This document shows positions 30,367-37,432 of a DNA stretch of 40,479 nucleotides, one piece after another. How positions within the stretch are numbered: position 1 is the first letter of the stretch; each line of letters starts with the position of its first letter. A model generated the notes under the pieces. The model searched no databases. It was not told the DNA's origin and was given only the letters and a program-made list of their open reading frames with translations. The DNA comes from a virus. A program made the translations under genes and the position numbers. The stretch spans positions 1 through 40,479 of IMG/VR virus record IMGVR_UViG_3300023082_000259, one strand, 5' to 3'.

Positions 30367-30571
30367 GGGGGATCTCCTTCGTCGTCGGCCGGGTCGGTGT
30401 CTCGTCTTCGGGGCGGACGTCGCGGCGCCAGCCCTGCGCCCAGAGGTAGTCCGCGAGCTGCTGGCGGTCGCTGAGCCACCAGTAGGTGTCGTCCTCGCGG
30501 GGCGCGTGGGTGATGTCGTTGAACAGGACCGCGCGGCGCCGGTCGTCTTCGCGCTCCTCGGGCGTCTTCAT
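30359..30571 (-). CDS. Small early protein (70 aa)
   Basis: Charged protein beginning MKTPEEREDDRRRAVLFNDI, with a conserved-looking YWWLSDRQQLADYLWAQGWR segment near residues 30-49. It overlaps both neighbours by 4-8 bases. No function is recognised. Confidence 0.55.
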   Translation of the reverse strand: MKTPEEREDDRRRAVLFNDITHAPREDDTYWWLSDRQQLADYLWAQGWRRDVRPEDETPTRPTTKEIPHA

Positions 30572-31410
30572 GCGTCAGCCCGGTCGAGTCTGAGGTCGGC
30601 GTAGATGCCGTCGACGTGCTGGTCGAGCCAGGCCAACGCCTCGTGGGTCTGGTCTGCGACGAGGTCCGCGATGTAGAGACGGTCCATGGCCCGGCGGTAG
30701 GAGCCCGCCATCGTTGAGGTCGCCATGCCGACGCCGGACATCGCGTCGCCGAACCGGGACATGGCCGCGTTGAACTGGGTCAGATCGACGGTGAGCGTGA
30801 CGGTGACGGTCTTGGCCGGGTGACGGCGCCGCTCACGCGCGGCACGGCGGGGGTCGAACCGCTCCAGCAGCTGGGAGATGACGCCGACCATGCGGACGAG
30901 GATCGCGGTCAGACCGAGCGCCTCGATCACCCGTGCACGCAGACTCGGAGACGGCGCAGCCCACAGGTCAGACGCCGGGTTGTAGCCGCCGGTCTCGTCG
31001 AAGAGGACGTAGTCGAGCTCGGAGCCGCCCGTCGAGTAGGCGAGCTGTGCCGCGCGACGTGTGGCCTCGGTGTCGCCCCTTGCTGCGAACAGACGTGAGA
31101 GGAGGTCGAGCTGTCGGACGTCCCCGCCCGTCGTGATCCGCATCTGTGCGGCGTAGGCGGAGTCGGTGAGGAGCGCGAGCTTTTGCACGGCTCGCTCGCG
31201 GTCGGCGAGGATCCGTGTGGCGCGGGCCACGATGCTGCTCGTCGTGACGTGGATCTCGCGCGCGCTCGTCTCACCGTAGGGGGTGTCGTGCTCGGTGGCG
31301 GGCCGTGATCGCATGGCGTCGCCGGACACGGACCAGTCCTCGCCGACCGCCTGGTCACCGCCGGCGAGGACTTCGTCGATCTGGTCAAGGATGTCGTCGT
31401 GCTCGCTCAT
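30568..31410 (-). CDS. Hypothetical early protein (280 aa)
   Basis: Helical protein with several conserved-looking parts: a polar N-terminus (SEHDDILDQIDEVLAGG), helices around 55-130, an amphipathic helix near 165-190 (ALGLTAILVRMVGVISQLLE) and a C-terminal helical end ending in DQHVDGIYADLRLDRADA. There is no enzymatic motif. Its size and place suggest a DNA-metabolism accessory protein, but this cannot be shown from sequence. Confidence 0.55.
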   Translation of the reverse strand: MSEHDDILDQIDEVLAGGDQAVGEDWSVSGDAMRSRPATEHDTPYGETSAREIHVTTSSIVARATRILADRERAVQKLALLTDSAYAAQMRITTGGDVRQLDLLSRLFAARGDTEATRRAAQLAYSTGGSELDYVLFDETGGYNPASDLWAAPSPSLRARVIEALGLTAILVRMVGVISQLLERFDPRRAARERRRHPAKTVTVTLTVDLTQFNAAMSRFGDAMSGVGMATSTMAGSYRRAMDRLYIADLVADQTHEALAWLDQHVDGIYADLRLDRADA

Positions 31411-31685
31411 CGGCCCTCACCCGCCGGATACGCCCGGTGGTCGCCCTTCGTGTGCGTCGGCTGATGAGGAGAGGTGCACGTGCACGGCTGATCCTCAGGC
31501 CGGTCGGGCGACTCCCTGCGGGACCACTTAGCCAGACACGTCTGGTTGTGGAAGTCCAAAGACCGCGACGGCGTGCCGACGATGACCTGAATCCACGGGA
31601 GGTCGCCGAGGCGGATCGTGTAGCCGTCGCCAGGGGGCCGGGTCTCATTGCAGCCGGGGCCGTCGCAGAGGACGAGGTTGCTCAC
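31407..31685 (-). CDS. Small cysteine-containing early protein (92 aa)
   Basis: Start is GTG 31685, coupled to the upstream gene as GTGA; the frame is open a little farther but without a start signal. It carries LCDGPGCNETR at the N-terminus, a central SLDFHNQTCLAKW and a CTCTSPHQPTH run near the end. This C-x-G-x-x-C ... F-H-x-x-x-C spacing resembles phage zinc-finger proteins. Function unknown. Confidence 0.55.
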   Translation of the reverse strand: MSNLVLCDGPGCNETRPPGDGYTIRLGDLPWIQVIVGTPSRSLDFHNQTCLAKWSRRESPDRPEDQPCTCTSPHQPTHTKGDHRAYPAGEGR

Positions 31686-32017
31686 GACTCCTTCACCCAC
31701 AGATGCTGTGAGTGGACAGGGCAGCCGGGATGGATGGTCGCCGGGGGCCCATCACACGTGCACTTCTCTTCCAATCTCTCGACGTCGATGATCGGCACCG
31801 TGACGAGGTACCGCAGCTCTGAGACGTCGAGTCCCTCGATGACCGGTCCGGGGACGCCCACCGGCTTCGTGGCGTCGGGCTGCTCGGAGTGCGCCATATC
31901 GATGACGATCTCGGTCGGTCCGATGGTCATCGTGTACACGGCGTTGATGTTGAGGCCGAGGTCGTCGAGCAGTGGTGTCATCAGGCTGAGGACGTGCTGG
32001 CGGTCGATCATGGTCAT
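31682..32017 (-). CDS. Small early protein (111 aa)
   Basis: ATG 32017 overlaps the methyltransferase stop, while ATG 32011 (MIDRQHVLSL) has AAGGAG at a better spacing of 7 and is the likelier start. The N-terminal half is alpha/beta (VYTMTIGPTEIVIDMAHSEQ), the C-terminal part has CTCDGPPATIHPGCPVHSQH, a possible zinc site. The family is not recognised. Confidence 0.55.
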   Translation of the reverse strand: MTMIDRQHVLSLMTPLLDDLGLNINAVYTMTIGPTEIVIDMAHSEQPDATKPVGVPGPVIEGLDVSELRYLVTVPIIDVERLEEKCTCDGPPATIHPGCPVHSQHLWVKES

Positions 32018-32568
32018 GCTCCTTCGGTGAGTGCGGGGAACAGGCCGCCGGGCGGCAGCGCGTTCGGTGTCCAGACGTCGCGCTGCCAGATCAGCAACAT
32101 GCAGCCGAACGGTGGGCGGGAGTCCATCTCGATCGAGGTCCGTCCCGGCTTGATGAACCGCATCCGACCGGGCATGAACTCGGTACGCAGCGGAGATCCC
32201 GGGCGATCGCGGTAGGGCTCGACCATGAGCTGCCAGAACGACTGCTCGGTGCGGTTCGCCGGCAGGAGCATGACGATCGTGGCCCGCGTGTGCTCGGCCC
32301 ACGCCTTGCGGATCCACGGCGCGAGGTCGCTGAACGGAGGGTTGCACCAGACCGTCTCCCCCCCCCAGTCCTGGGAGAGGCCGTCAGTGTCGCGGTCGTA
32401 GTAGCGGTCGCATTTCGCGTTGTGCGCGGCCGCTGCGACGTCGATGGTGAAGCCGAACCGGTCGTTCAGGGGACCGAAGTCGGTCCAATGCGTGGCGCGG
32501 TCGTCGACGTCGTCATCGGCACCGTGTACCGCGACCTGCTGCGGGTGGTTCCGCCCTGTGAACGCCAT
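32014..32568 (-). CDS. DNA N6-adenine methyltransferase (Dam-type)
   Basis: A 184-aa protein with the pattern of the phage DNA N-6-adenine methyltransferase family: DVAAAAHNAKCDRYYDRDTD, then SQDWGGETVWCNPPFSD, where NPPF is the catalytic D/N-P-P-Y/F motif, then helices and a final hydrophobic strand (FGCMLLIWQRDVW). It transfers a methyl group from S-adenosylmethionine to adenine N6. Such enzymes can protect phage DNA or affect regulation. The codons before NPPF contain a run of nine G (32358-32366), unusual within a gene. No matching restriction enzyme is visible. Confidence 0.82.
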   Translation of the reverse strand: MAFTGRNHPQQVAVHGADDDVDDRATHWTDFGPLNDRFGFTIDVAAAAHNAKCDRYYDRDTDGLSQDWGGETVWCNPPFSDLAPWIRKAWAEHTRATIVMLLPANRTEQSFWQLMVEPYRDRPGSPLRTEFMPGRMRFIKPGRTSIEMDSRPPFGCMLLIWQRDVWTPNALPPGGLFPALTEGA

Positions 32569-33119
32569 CAGTTCATCCCGTCCAACATCTCCAAGAGGTC
32601 CTGCGGTTCGTCGCTCGGGCCGAGGGGGTCGAGGAACGCTCGGCACACGGCTTCGTGCTCGCGGGCGCGGATGATGTGGGCGTCGCGCCGCACGGCCAGG
32701 TCGGCGTTCGCTGCGTCGAGCGCGATCCGGTCGGCTGCGTACTCCTCGGGGGTCGCGTCGTCGCGGTCCCACGCGTACGGGTGCCCGATCCCCGGGTAGG
32801 GCCTCGGGGAGTCGTCGCGGATCTGGTGCGCCTCGGCCTGCAGCTGCTCAGCACGCTGGTGGGTGGCGTCGTCGAGGCCGTTCGACCAGTCGCGGATGAC
32901 CGTCCACGGGAGGTCGACGAGGACGTCGCCGCCACCGATCCGGTTGAGGATCCGGAGACCCTTCGCGTTGGTCTCGTACCAGGTGCCCTGGACGTCGCCG
33001 GTCATCGAGTGGCCGGTGCCGACGATGTACTGGCGGGCGGTCTCGTAGTCGGCGATGAGCCAGAGTCGTCCCCAGGTGGGGTTCATGCGGGCGAGGAGCT
33101 TCCACTGGTCGCGGTTCAC
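32568..33119 (-). CDS. Early protein of unknown function (183 aa)
   Basis: GTG 33119 overlaps the upstream stop as GTGA; its own TGA overlaps the methyltransferase ATG. The N-terminal half is mixed alpha/beta (LARMNPTWGRLWLIADYETA; GTWYETNAKGLRILNRIGGG), the C-terminal half is charged and helical (ADRIALDAANADLAVRRDAH). A pairing with methylation is not demonstrated. Family unknown. Confidence 0.55.
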   Translation of the reverse strand: MNRDQWKLLARMNPTWGRLWLIADYETARQYIVGTGHSMTGDVQGTWYETNAKGLRILNRIGGGDVLVDLPWTVIRDWSNGLDDATHQRAEQLQAEAHQIRDDSPRPYPGIGHPYAWDRDDATPEEYAADRIALDAANADLAVRRDAHIIRAREHEAVCRAFLDPLGPSDEPQDLLEMLDGMN

Positions 33120-33532
33120 GCTGACCACGACCAGACGGCCGCGTTGCGTTCTGCCCACGCGCGGCACTCGGGGCACAGGGCCTCGTCGAGCCGGAGCAGG
33201 GAGCCGCAGTCGCACAGGTGGACCGGCAGCGGAGGTGCCGGCGTGGCCATGAGGGTGCGGGCGAGCACGGTCATGAGCTCGTCGACGCCGAGGTCAGAGG
33301 CGTGGGTCTTCCGTCGCGGTGTCGGTGCCGTGATGCTCGCGAGGAAGCACGACCGGCACCGTGATGCGCCCTTCCACATGAGGGCGCCGCACGCGCAGGG
33401 GACCTTGACCTCGTACCGCTTCCGCGGCTTCTTCGGCTTTGGGTCGGGCACGATGGTGAGGTGAGGCTGGGTCTGGTGCCAGATGCCGCGGGTGTCGCGT
33501 TCCCACCCGTACGCCTGCAGATCCGCGGTCAC
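33116..33532 (-). CDS. Double zinc-ribbon protein (138 aa)
   Basis: Two well-formed treble-clef or ribbon halves are visible: VPCACGALMWKGASRCRSCF near residues 45-65, and LCDCGSLLRL followed by LCPECRAWAERN near 105-130. The N-terminus (MTADLQAYGWERDTRGIWHQ) resembles other phage zinc-finger proteins. Likely a nucleic-acid-binding protein; its partner is unknown. Confidence 0.62.
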   Translation of the reverse strand: MTADLQAYGWERDTRGIWHQTQPHLTIVPDPKPKKPRKRYEVKVPCACGALMWKGASRCRSCFLASITAPTPRRKTHASDLGVDELMTVLARTLMATPAPPLPVHLCDCGSLLRLDEALCPECRAWAERNAAVWSWSA

Positions 33533-33726
33533 CGGACTGGCCTCGCTGCCCTCTTGGCGGCCCGGTACTCGCGGAACGCGAGGCGCTGACCCTCAGTGCA
33601 GACGTCGCACCGGCATGAGTGGTTGCGGTAGGCGTGCACCCCGTGAACCACAGGGTTCCCGGCTGCGGTGACGTTCACCGCGACACCCGGGATGGGCGCG
33701 TACTTCGTGCGCTTGAGCCTGCTCAT
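33529..33726 (-). CDS. Small zinc-finger protein (65 aa)
   Basis: Contains HGVHAYRNHSCRCDVCTEGQ, a version of a motif that recurs in actinophage proteins (HGT-x-Y-x-N-H-x-C-R-C-x-x-C), followed by a basic helix (REYRAAKRAARPVR). A small nucleic-acid-binding role is plausible. It overlaps both neighbours by 4 bases. Confidence 0.6.
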   Translation of the reverse strand: MSRLKRTKYAPIPGVAVNVTAAGNPVVHGVHAYRNHSCRCDVCTEGQRLAFREYRAAKRAARPVR

Positions 33727-34076
33727 GACAGGGCCGCCGTGATCTGGTCAGCTCTCGCCCTCAGGAGGTCGGGGATGACGTTCGGTCGCACGACCATGCC
33801 GTCGTCAACCCGGGACAGCAGCTCCTCGAACAGCCAGTCTGCTGCGTCCCGGAGTGCCGTCACCTGCGTCGTCCTCGCACCGGTACGCAGACGCTCGACC
33901 TCGTCAACGAGCGCCGGGACGATCGGGCACGTCACCAGCTCGGTGTTCGTCATCCGCTCCCGCGGGTCAACCTCGAACGGCGTACGACCACAGCACGGCA
34001 TGACCGCCTCGCCGTTGCGCGGGCACTGGTGGACGATCATCGACCGGGCCGCCCCGAGGTCCGTCAGCCCGCTCAC
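33723..34076 (-). CDS. Small cysteine-containing early protein (117 aa)
   Basis: Start GTG 34076 overlaps the upstream TGA. Contains SMIVHQCPRNGEAVMPCCGR, then TPFEVDPRERMTNTELVTCP, a cluster met in other actinophage early proteins, and VPALVDEVERLR, the same kind of coiled-coil start seen in the 342-aa protein at 29338. The rest is helical. Role unknown. Confidence 0.58.
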   Translation of the reverse strand: MSGLTDLGAARSMIVHQCPRNGEAVMPCCGRTPFEVDPRERMTNTELVTCPIVPALVDEVERLRTGARTTQVTALRDAADWLFEELLSRVDDGMVVRPNVIPDLLRARADQITAALS

Positions 34077-34396
34077 GGGTGGACCTCCGTGCACTGGCAC
34101 TGCGTCTTCTCGTCAGCGTCGAAGTCCCACGCCCACCCGTCACAGTTGCCGTGCTTCGACTGCTCGCACTCCGGGCACACCCACAAGTCCGGCGTTGGAT
34201 GGGCGTCGACGAGGGGCGACGCGGGCTTGAACGCGAGGCACCGCGGGCACAGGTCCCGGGCGTTCGCGCCGACGATCGCGAGCTCCCACCCGGCAGCCGT
34301 CGACAGCGTCCGTGCCGTCACCGCGTCAGCGGCGGGCTGGTCAGACTGCTGGTGGCAGCGGTCGCACACGACCGCGAAGAGACCAAGGAGACTCAT
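34073..34396 (-). CDS. Zinc-ribbon protein (107 aa)
   Basis: Cys-x-x-Cys units occur three times: CDRCHQQ near the N-terminus, CPRCLAF in the middle, and CPECEQSKHGNC near the end, followed by CQC. This gives two or three potential zinc sites. It overlaps both neighbours by 4 bases. It resembles the proteins at 33116 and 33723 in composition but is not a clear duplicate. Confidence 0.58.
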   Translation of the reverse strand: MSLLGLFAVVCDRCHQQSDQPAADAVTARTLSTAAGWELAIVGANARDLCPRCLAFKPASPLVDAHPTPDLWVCPECEQSKHGNCDGWAWDFDADEKTQCQCTEVHP

Positions 34397-34872
34397 CCCG
34401 CCACCACCGCATTCGCCTCGAGCGCGACATCACGCTCGTACTGCACCAACCGTGCCGCGAGCTCAATGACGGCCTCCTCCCACGACGGCACGACCGTGAC
34501 CGCATGAAGCGCGTGGAACACGTTCTCGGGCTCACCGACGAACACCACAGGCAGTTCGCGGGCGAGCGCGTAACCCATCTCGACGTGCCGGCCGCCCGAG
34601 GTTCCACGATGCAGGTCACTCAATGCGAGTGCCTCGCCGGCAGCGAGCACCACGAACACGTCAGCGTTGTCGATGTCCTCCAGGTCGTCGGCCGCCCACG
34701 CTCCTCGCAGACCACGGTCGACCTCGAGCGCGGCACCCTCGGGACCGACGTCATGCGTACCGTCAGCCCAGCGGCACCGCACGGTGAAGCCGATGCGGGT
34801 CAGTTGGGTGATGCGGTCGGCGACGAGCTCACGGGCCGCATACGGGGCGGCGATGTAGACGCTCAGGGTCAT
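34393..34872 (-). CDS. Nucleoside 2-deoxyribosyltransferase-like protein (159 aa)
   Basis: Start placed at ATG 34872 with AAAGG about 8 bases upstream; an upstream TTG in frame is less likely. It has the Rossmann-like layout of deoxyribosyltransferase/DUF1937-type proteins: SVYIAAPYAARELVADRITQ at the start, a DLEDIDNADVFVVLAAGE strand, and GRHVEMGYALARELPVVFVG, where the Glu in the H-V-E-M-G-Y-A segment is the expected active-site residue. The family exchanges or hydrolyses bases on deoxynucleosides. A role in nucleotide supply or base modification is possible but not shown. Confidence 0.65.
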   Translation of the reverse strand: MTLSVYIAAPYAARELVADRITQLTRIGFTVRCRWADGTHDVGPEGAALEVDRGLRGAWAADDLEDIDNADVFVVLAAGEALALSDLHRGTSGGRHVEMGYALARELPVVFVGEPENVFHALHAVTVVPSWEEAVIELAARLVQYERDVALEANAVVAG

Positions 34873-34883
34873 GGTCGTGCCTT

Positions 34884-35333
34884 TCAAAGTCTGTAGATGC
34901 GGATGAACGCGCCAGGGCGCTCGAGCTGATCAGTGCCAGGAGAGTCCGGGTATGCCTTGCCGCCGCCGAGCCGAACGACCTGCACGTCGTTCGTCAGGAC
35001 GCCGCCGTCGGCGAGGCCGTCGAGGACGGCCCGGTAGTGCTTGTCCGTGTCGCCCGTGCCGACGACGTGCGGCCACGGCCGGGTCACGGACTTCGGGCGG
35101 TCGACCGTCGTCGTGACCTCGATGCCCAGCGGGCCCTCGAGCGGCATGTCGTCGGGGTACGCGCGGACGAGAGCCTTCGCGGCTTCCGCGACGCGCTCCT
35201 GCCACGGCTTTGTGTTCACGTTGTCGTTGACCAGCTGGTGCCGGCCCTTCTGACCGACGCACTTCATGGACCCCTTGGGCGCGGGCTTGCCGTACGCCTT
35301 CACAGCCCACGAAGTACGTCGGTCGTCGGTCAT
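34884..35333 (-). CDS. rusA: RusA-family Holliday junction resolvase (149 aa)
   Basis: The pattern is typical of RusA: AYGKPAPKGSMKCVG at the start, a long helix, GPLGIEVTTTVDRPKSVTRP, then GTGDTDKHYRAVLDGLADGG followed by LTNDVQVVRL. Aspartates in D-T-D-K, V-L-D and N-D-V-Q-V are the metal-binding active-site positions. It cuts Holliday junctions formed during replication or recombination, which fits the nearby RecT and Cas4-like genes. Start overlaps its upstream neighbour by 4 bases. Length is normal. Confidence 0.85.
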   Translation of the reverse strand: MTDDRRTSWAVKAYGKPAPKGSMKCVGQKGRHQLVNDNVNTKPWQERVAEAAKALVRAYPDDMPLEGPLGIEVTTTVDRPKSVTRPWPHVVGTGDTDKHYRAVLDGLADGGVLTNDVQVVRLGGGKAYPDSPGTDQLERPGAFIRIYRL

Positions 35334-35584
35334 GACTGCGTGCGCTCCGAGGCGGGCTGCTCGACCGACGACGGGTCGGCAAGACCACGGAGCACCATCT
35401 GCATGCCCTCGATGTCCCGCTTCAACGCCGCGAACGCACTCTGCATGGCCTCGCCGAGGCTCGGGTTCTCCGCGAACCCGAGCGGCAGGGTCGCCTCGAT
35501 GACCATGACCTTGAGGTCGGTGGCCGCGATCATCTTCGCGACCTGCGTGCGCACCTCCTCGGGGGTGAACCGCTGCTCCGCCAT
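35330..35584 (-). CDS. Small early protein (84 aa)
   Basis: ATG 35584 overlaps the upstream TAA as TAATG. The protein is helical (FTPEEVRTQVAKMIAATDLK; AMQSAFAALKRDIEGMQMVL) without cysteine or membrane segment. No function recognised. Confidence 0.55.
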   Translation of the reverse strand: MAEQRFTPEEVRTQVAKMIAATDLKVMVIEATLPLGFAENPSLGEAMQSAFAALKRDIEGMQMVLRGLADPSSVEQPASERTQS

Positions 35585-35931
35585 TAAGAGCCGGCCTCGG
35601 CGTCGCTGATCGGGCCCTGCTGGACGACCTCGACCGTGTCCAACGGCAGAGGCGTCTTGCCCGTCCGCTTCTCCGCCGACTTGAGGAACTGGTCCCGGAG
35701 CTCCTTGGCGACCTCGCCGAGCGTGCCCACGGGTTCGGCCCTGATGATGTTCAGCTTCGGCAGCGTCGTGCCTGCCTCCGCGTTCACGATCGACTTCGGG
35801 GCGTTGACGAGCAGCAGCACGACGCGTGCCGTCATCGGGTCGTCGATCAGCTCCTGCGTGATCGAGTCGAGACCGTTCATGTCGTTGTCGGCGGGCGGGA
35901 TGGTGCTGTCGAACCTGACGTTGTTGCTCAT
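35584..35931 (-). CDS. Small early protein (115 aa)
   Basis: ATG 35931 overlaps the upstream TGA. The protein starts MSNNVRFDSTIPPADNDMNG and contains LIDDPMTARVVLLLVNAP and LGEVAKELRDQFLKSAEKRT. It is a mixed alpha/beta protein of unknown function. Confidence 0.55.
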   Translation of the reverse strand: MSNNVRFDSTIPPADNDMNGLDSITQELIDDPMTARVVLLLVNAPKSIVNAEAGTTLPKLNIIRAEPVGTLGEVAKELRDQFLKSAEKRTGKTPLPLDTVEVVQQGPISDAEAGS

Positions 35932-36278
35932 GGGGTGGTGCCTTCCTGTTGACCGGGCTCCGGCGAGCTCGGGGTCTGTGAGGTGAGGTCGAACAGCGCG
36001 GGTTGGGTCTTCGGGCCGGGCGCACCGCGGGCGCCGGTCTCGTACCGGTTCAGGTGCAGGGCAACGACGCAGGTGCGGACGTGCGGCATGTAGATCTGCC
36101 ACCCGTCAGGGAGGGGCTCGCCGGCGGTGCGGACGTGACCGAATAGGCGGCCATGGACCGGGTGGGCGTAGACGTTGCCGCCTTCGTCGGGGACGGGGTC
36201 GACGGGCAGGTTCTTGCCGGTCTCGGTCATCCTCACGAAGACGATCGACCGTCCGCACTTCTCCCGGCACGCGGCCAT
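35928..36278 (-). CDS. Small early protein with N-terminal Cys pair (116 aa)
   Basis: Starts at ATG 36278 (MAACREKCGRSIVFVRMTET), followed by LPVDPVPDEGGNVYAHPVHG and a region RTCVVALHLNRYETG, ending in a Pro/Ser/Thr tail. The C-x-x-x-C ... K-x-x-P-V-D-x-x-P-x-x-x-G-N-V pattern recurs in actinophage small proteins. The role is unknown. Confidence 0.58.
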   Translation of the reverse strand: MAACREKCGRSIVFVRMTETGKNLPVDPVPDEGGNVYAHPVHGRLFGHVRTAGEPLPDGWQIYMPHVRTCVVALHLNRYETGARGAPGPKTQPALFDLTSQTPSSPEPGQQEGTTP

Positions 36279-36631
36279 CAGCGGAGCCTCCCGATCAGGG
36301 CGCGTAGACGCGCCATGTCGCGGCCGTTGAAGTGCCGGTCGGAGTCGTCGGAACCCTCGTACCAGTGGTCGTCGTGATCGGCGTCCGGAGCCGGGTGCTC
36401 GAAGTCCTCGCACGAACAACCGCCGGCCTCGTCCGGCAACAAGACGACGTGACCGGCCACGCACTCGATCCGCCACGACTGGTATTCGAAGTCGACGTGT
36501 CCCAGCGGGACGTCGTCGGAGAGCAACTTCGGCGTGAGCATCAACCCGCCCTCGATCGTCACGACGAGCTGATTCGTGCAGTCGGGCATGGGGCACTCGA
36601 CCTCGTACTCGTCGTTCGTCCACCCGGTCAT
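36278..36631 (-). CDS. Small acidic Cys-containing protein (117 aa)
   Basis: Two possible metal sites: CPMPDC near residue 13 and CSCEDFEHPAPDADHDDHWY near 72-91. The protein is strongly acidic in the middle and basic at the end (RDMARLRALIGRLR). ATG 36631 overlaps the stop of the 45-aa membrane gene. Unknown function. Confidence 0.55.
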   Translation of the reverse strand: MTGWTNDEYEVECPMPDCTNQLVVTIEGGLMLTPKLLSDDVPLGHVDFEYQSWRIECVAGHVVLLPDEAGGCSCEDFEHPAPDADHDDHWYEGSDDSDRHFNGRDMARLRALIGRLR

Positions 36632-36765
36632 CGGCTTGCTCCGACCAGGTAGCCGACGTAGAGACCGAACGCGAACGCCGCGACGAACGCGACAGTGAAC
36701 GTCCACGCGAGTGCCTGCTGGTCGGCGTACGGGCGACGGTTCGACGTCGGCTGCCGGCGGGTCAC
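36628..36765 (-). CDS. Single-pass membrane microprotein (45 aa)
   Basis: GTG 36765 overlaps the upstream TGA as GTGA and its stop overlaps the next ATG. A basic N-terminus (TRRQPTSNRRPYADQQ) precedes one membrane helix (AWTFTVAFVAAFAFGLYVGY), with a short end. The tight overlaps on both sides support it as a true gene. Role unknown. Confidence 0.55.
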   Translation of the reverse strand: MTRRQPTSNRRPYADQQALAWTFTVAFVAAFAFGLYVGYLVGASR

Positions 36766-37286
36766 GACGGGGCTCCGTCGACCGCTTCGAGGAAGCGTGC
36801 GACACGGAGCTTCGCAGGAGTGTCGTAACGCGCTGAGCCGCTCCAGCCGCCGAGCCAGTCCCGCAGTGCCGCGAGAGCTTCGGTGGGGACTGCCGTCGCC
36901 GGAGAGAACGCGGTAACGCGCTCCCGCGGAATGTCACGCTCGGACTGGACGAAACCCTCGTACACGTCGATCGAGGAGGAGTGCTCGTAGGTCTGCCAGG
37001 TGCCAAGCACCGTCATGGGCTCCGCGTCAGGGCGCTCGAACGTGGCCCATCCGAGCGTCGGTGTCGACGGCAGGTCGACTGCACTGGGACGAGGCGCCTG
37101 ATGGACCAGCCGTCCGGCGTTCGTGGCGAGCCACATCTGCGCGTGCTCGTCGGCCCAGATCGGATAGCCCTTCGCCGAGCGCCATTCGCCCATGGGCGTG
37201 CGAACCCAGGTGGACTCGTTCTCCTCTCCGAACGCGTGCACGATGACGTCGCCCGACGCGAACTCGATCGGCTCGCGGGTGCTCAT
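36762..37286 (-). CDS. Early protein of unknown function (174 aa)
   Basis: Mixed alpha/beta, with IEFASGDVIVHAFGEENEST, WRSAKGYPIWADEHAQMWLA, and a helical C-terminus with LRDWLGGWSGSARYDTPAKL. It overlaps both neighbouring membrane microprotein genes by 4 bases. No family is recognised. Confidence 0.55.
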   Translation of the reverse strand: MSTREPIEFASGDVIVHAFGEENESTWVRTPMGEWRSAKGYPIWADEHAQMWLATNAGRLVHQAPRPSAVDLPSTPTLGWATFERPDAEPMTVLGTWQTYEHSSSIDVYEGFVQSERDIPRERVTAFSPATAVPTEALAALRDWLGGWSGSARYDTPAKLRVARFLEAVDGAPS

Positions 37287-37432
37287 CGCGCACCCCGCTT
37301 CGCGAAGATGTCAGCGCGCTGGCGGATGTGCCGCTTCTGCAGCCACGCGTTCGTGGCCGCGACCATCAGCCACGACGCGACCGGGCAGAGCAGCGCGACG
37401 AGCAGCATGTGCCCATCGACCCAGCCCCACAT
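37283..37432 (-). CDS. Membrane microprotein (49 aa)
   Basis: ATG 37432 overlaps the RecT stop and its TGA overlaps the next ATG. One hydrophobic helix (HMLLVALLCPVASWLMVAAT) is followed by a basic tail (WLQKRHIRQRADIFAKRGAR), so the C-terminus is expected inside the cell. Function unknown; overlaps support it as real. Confidence 0.55.
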   Translation of the reverse strand: MWGWVDGHMLLVALLCPVASWLMVAATNAWLQKRHIRQRADIFAKRGAR

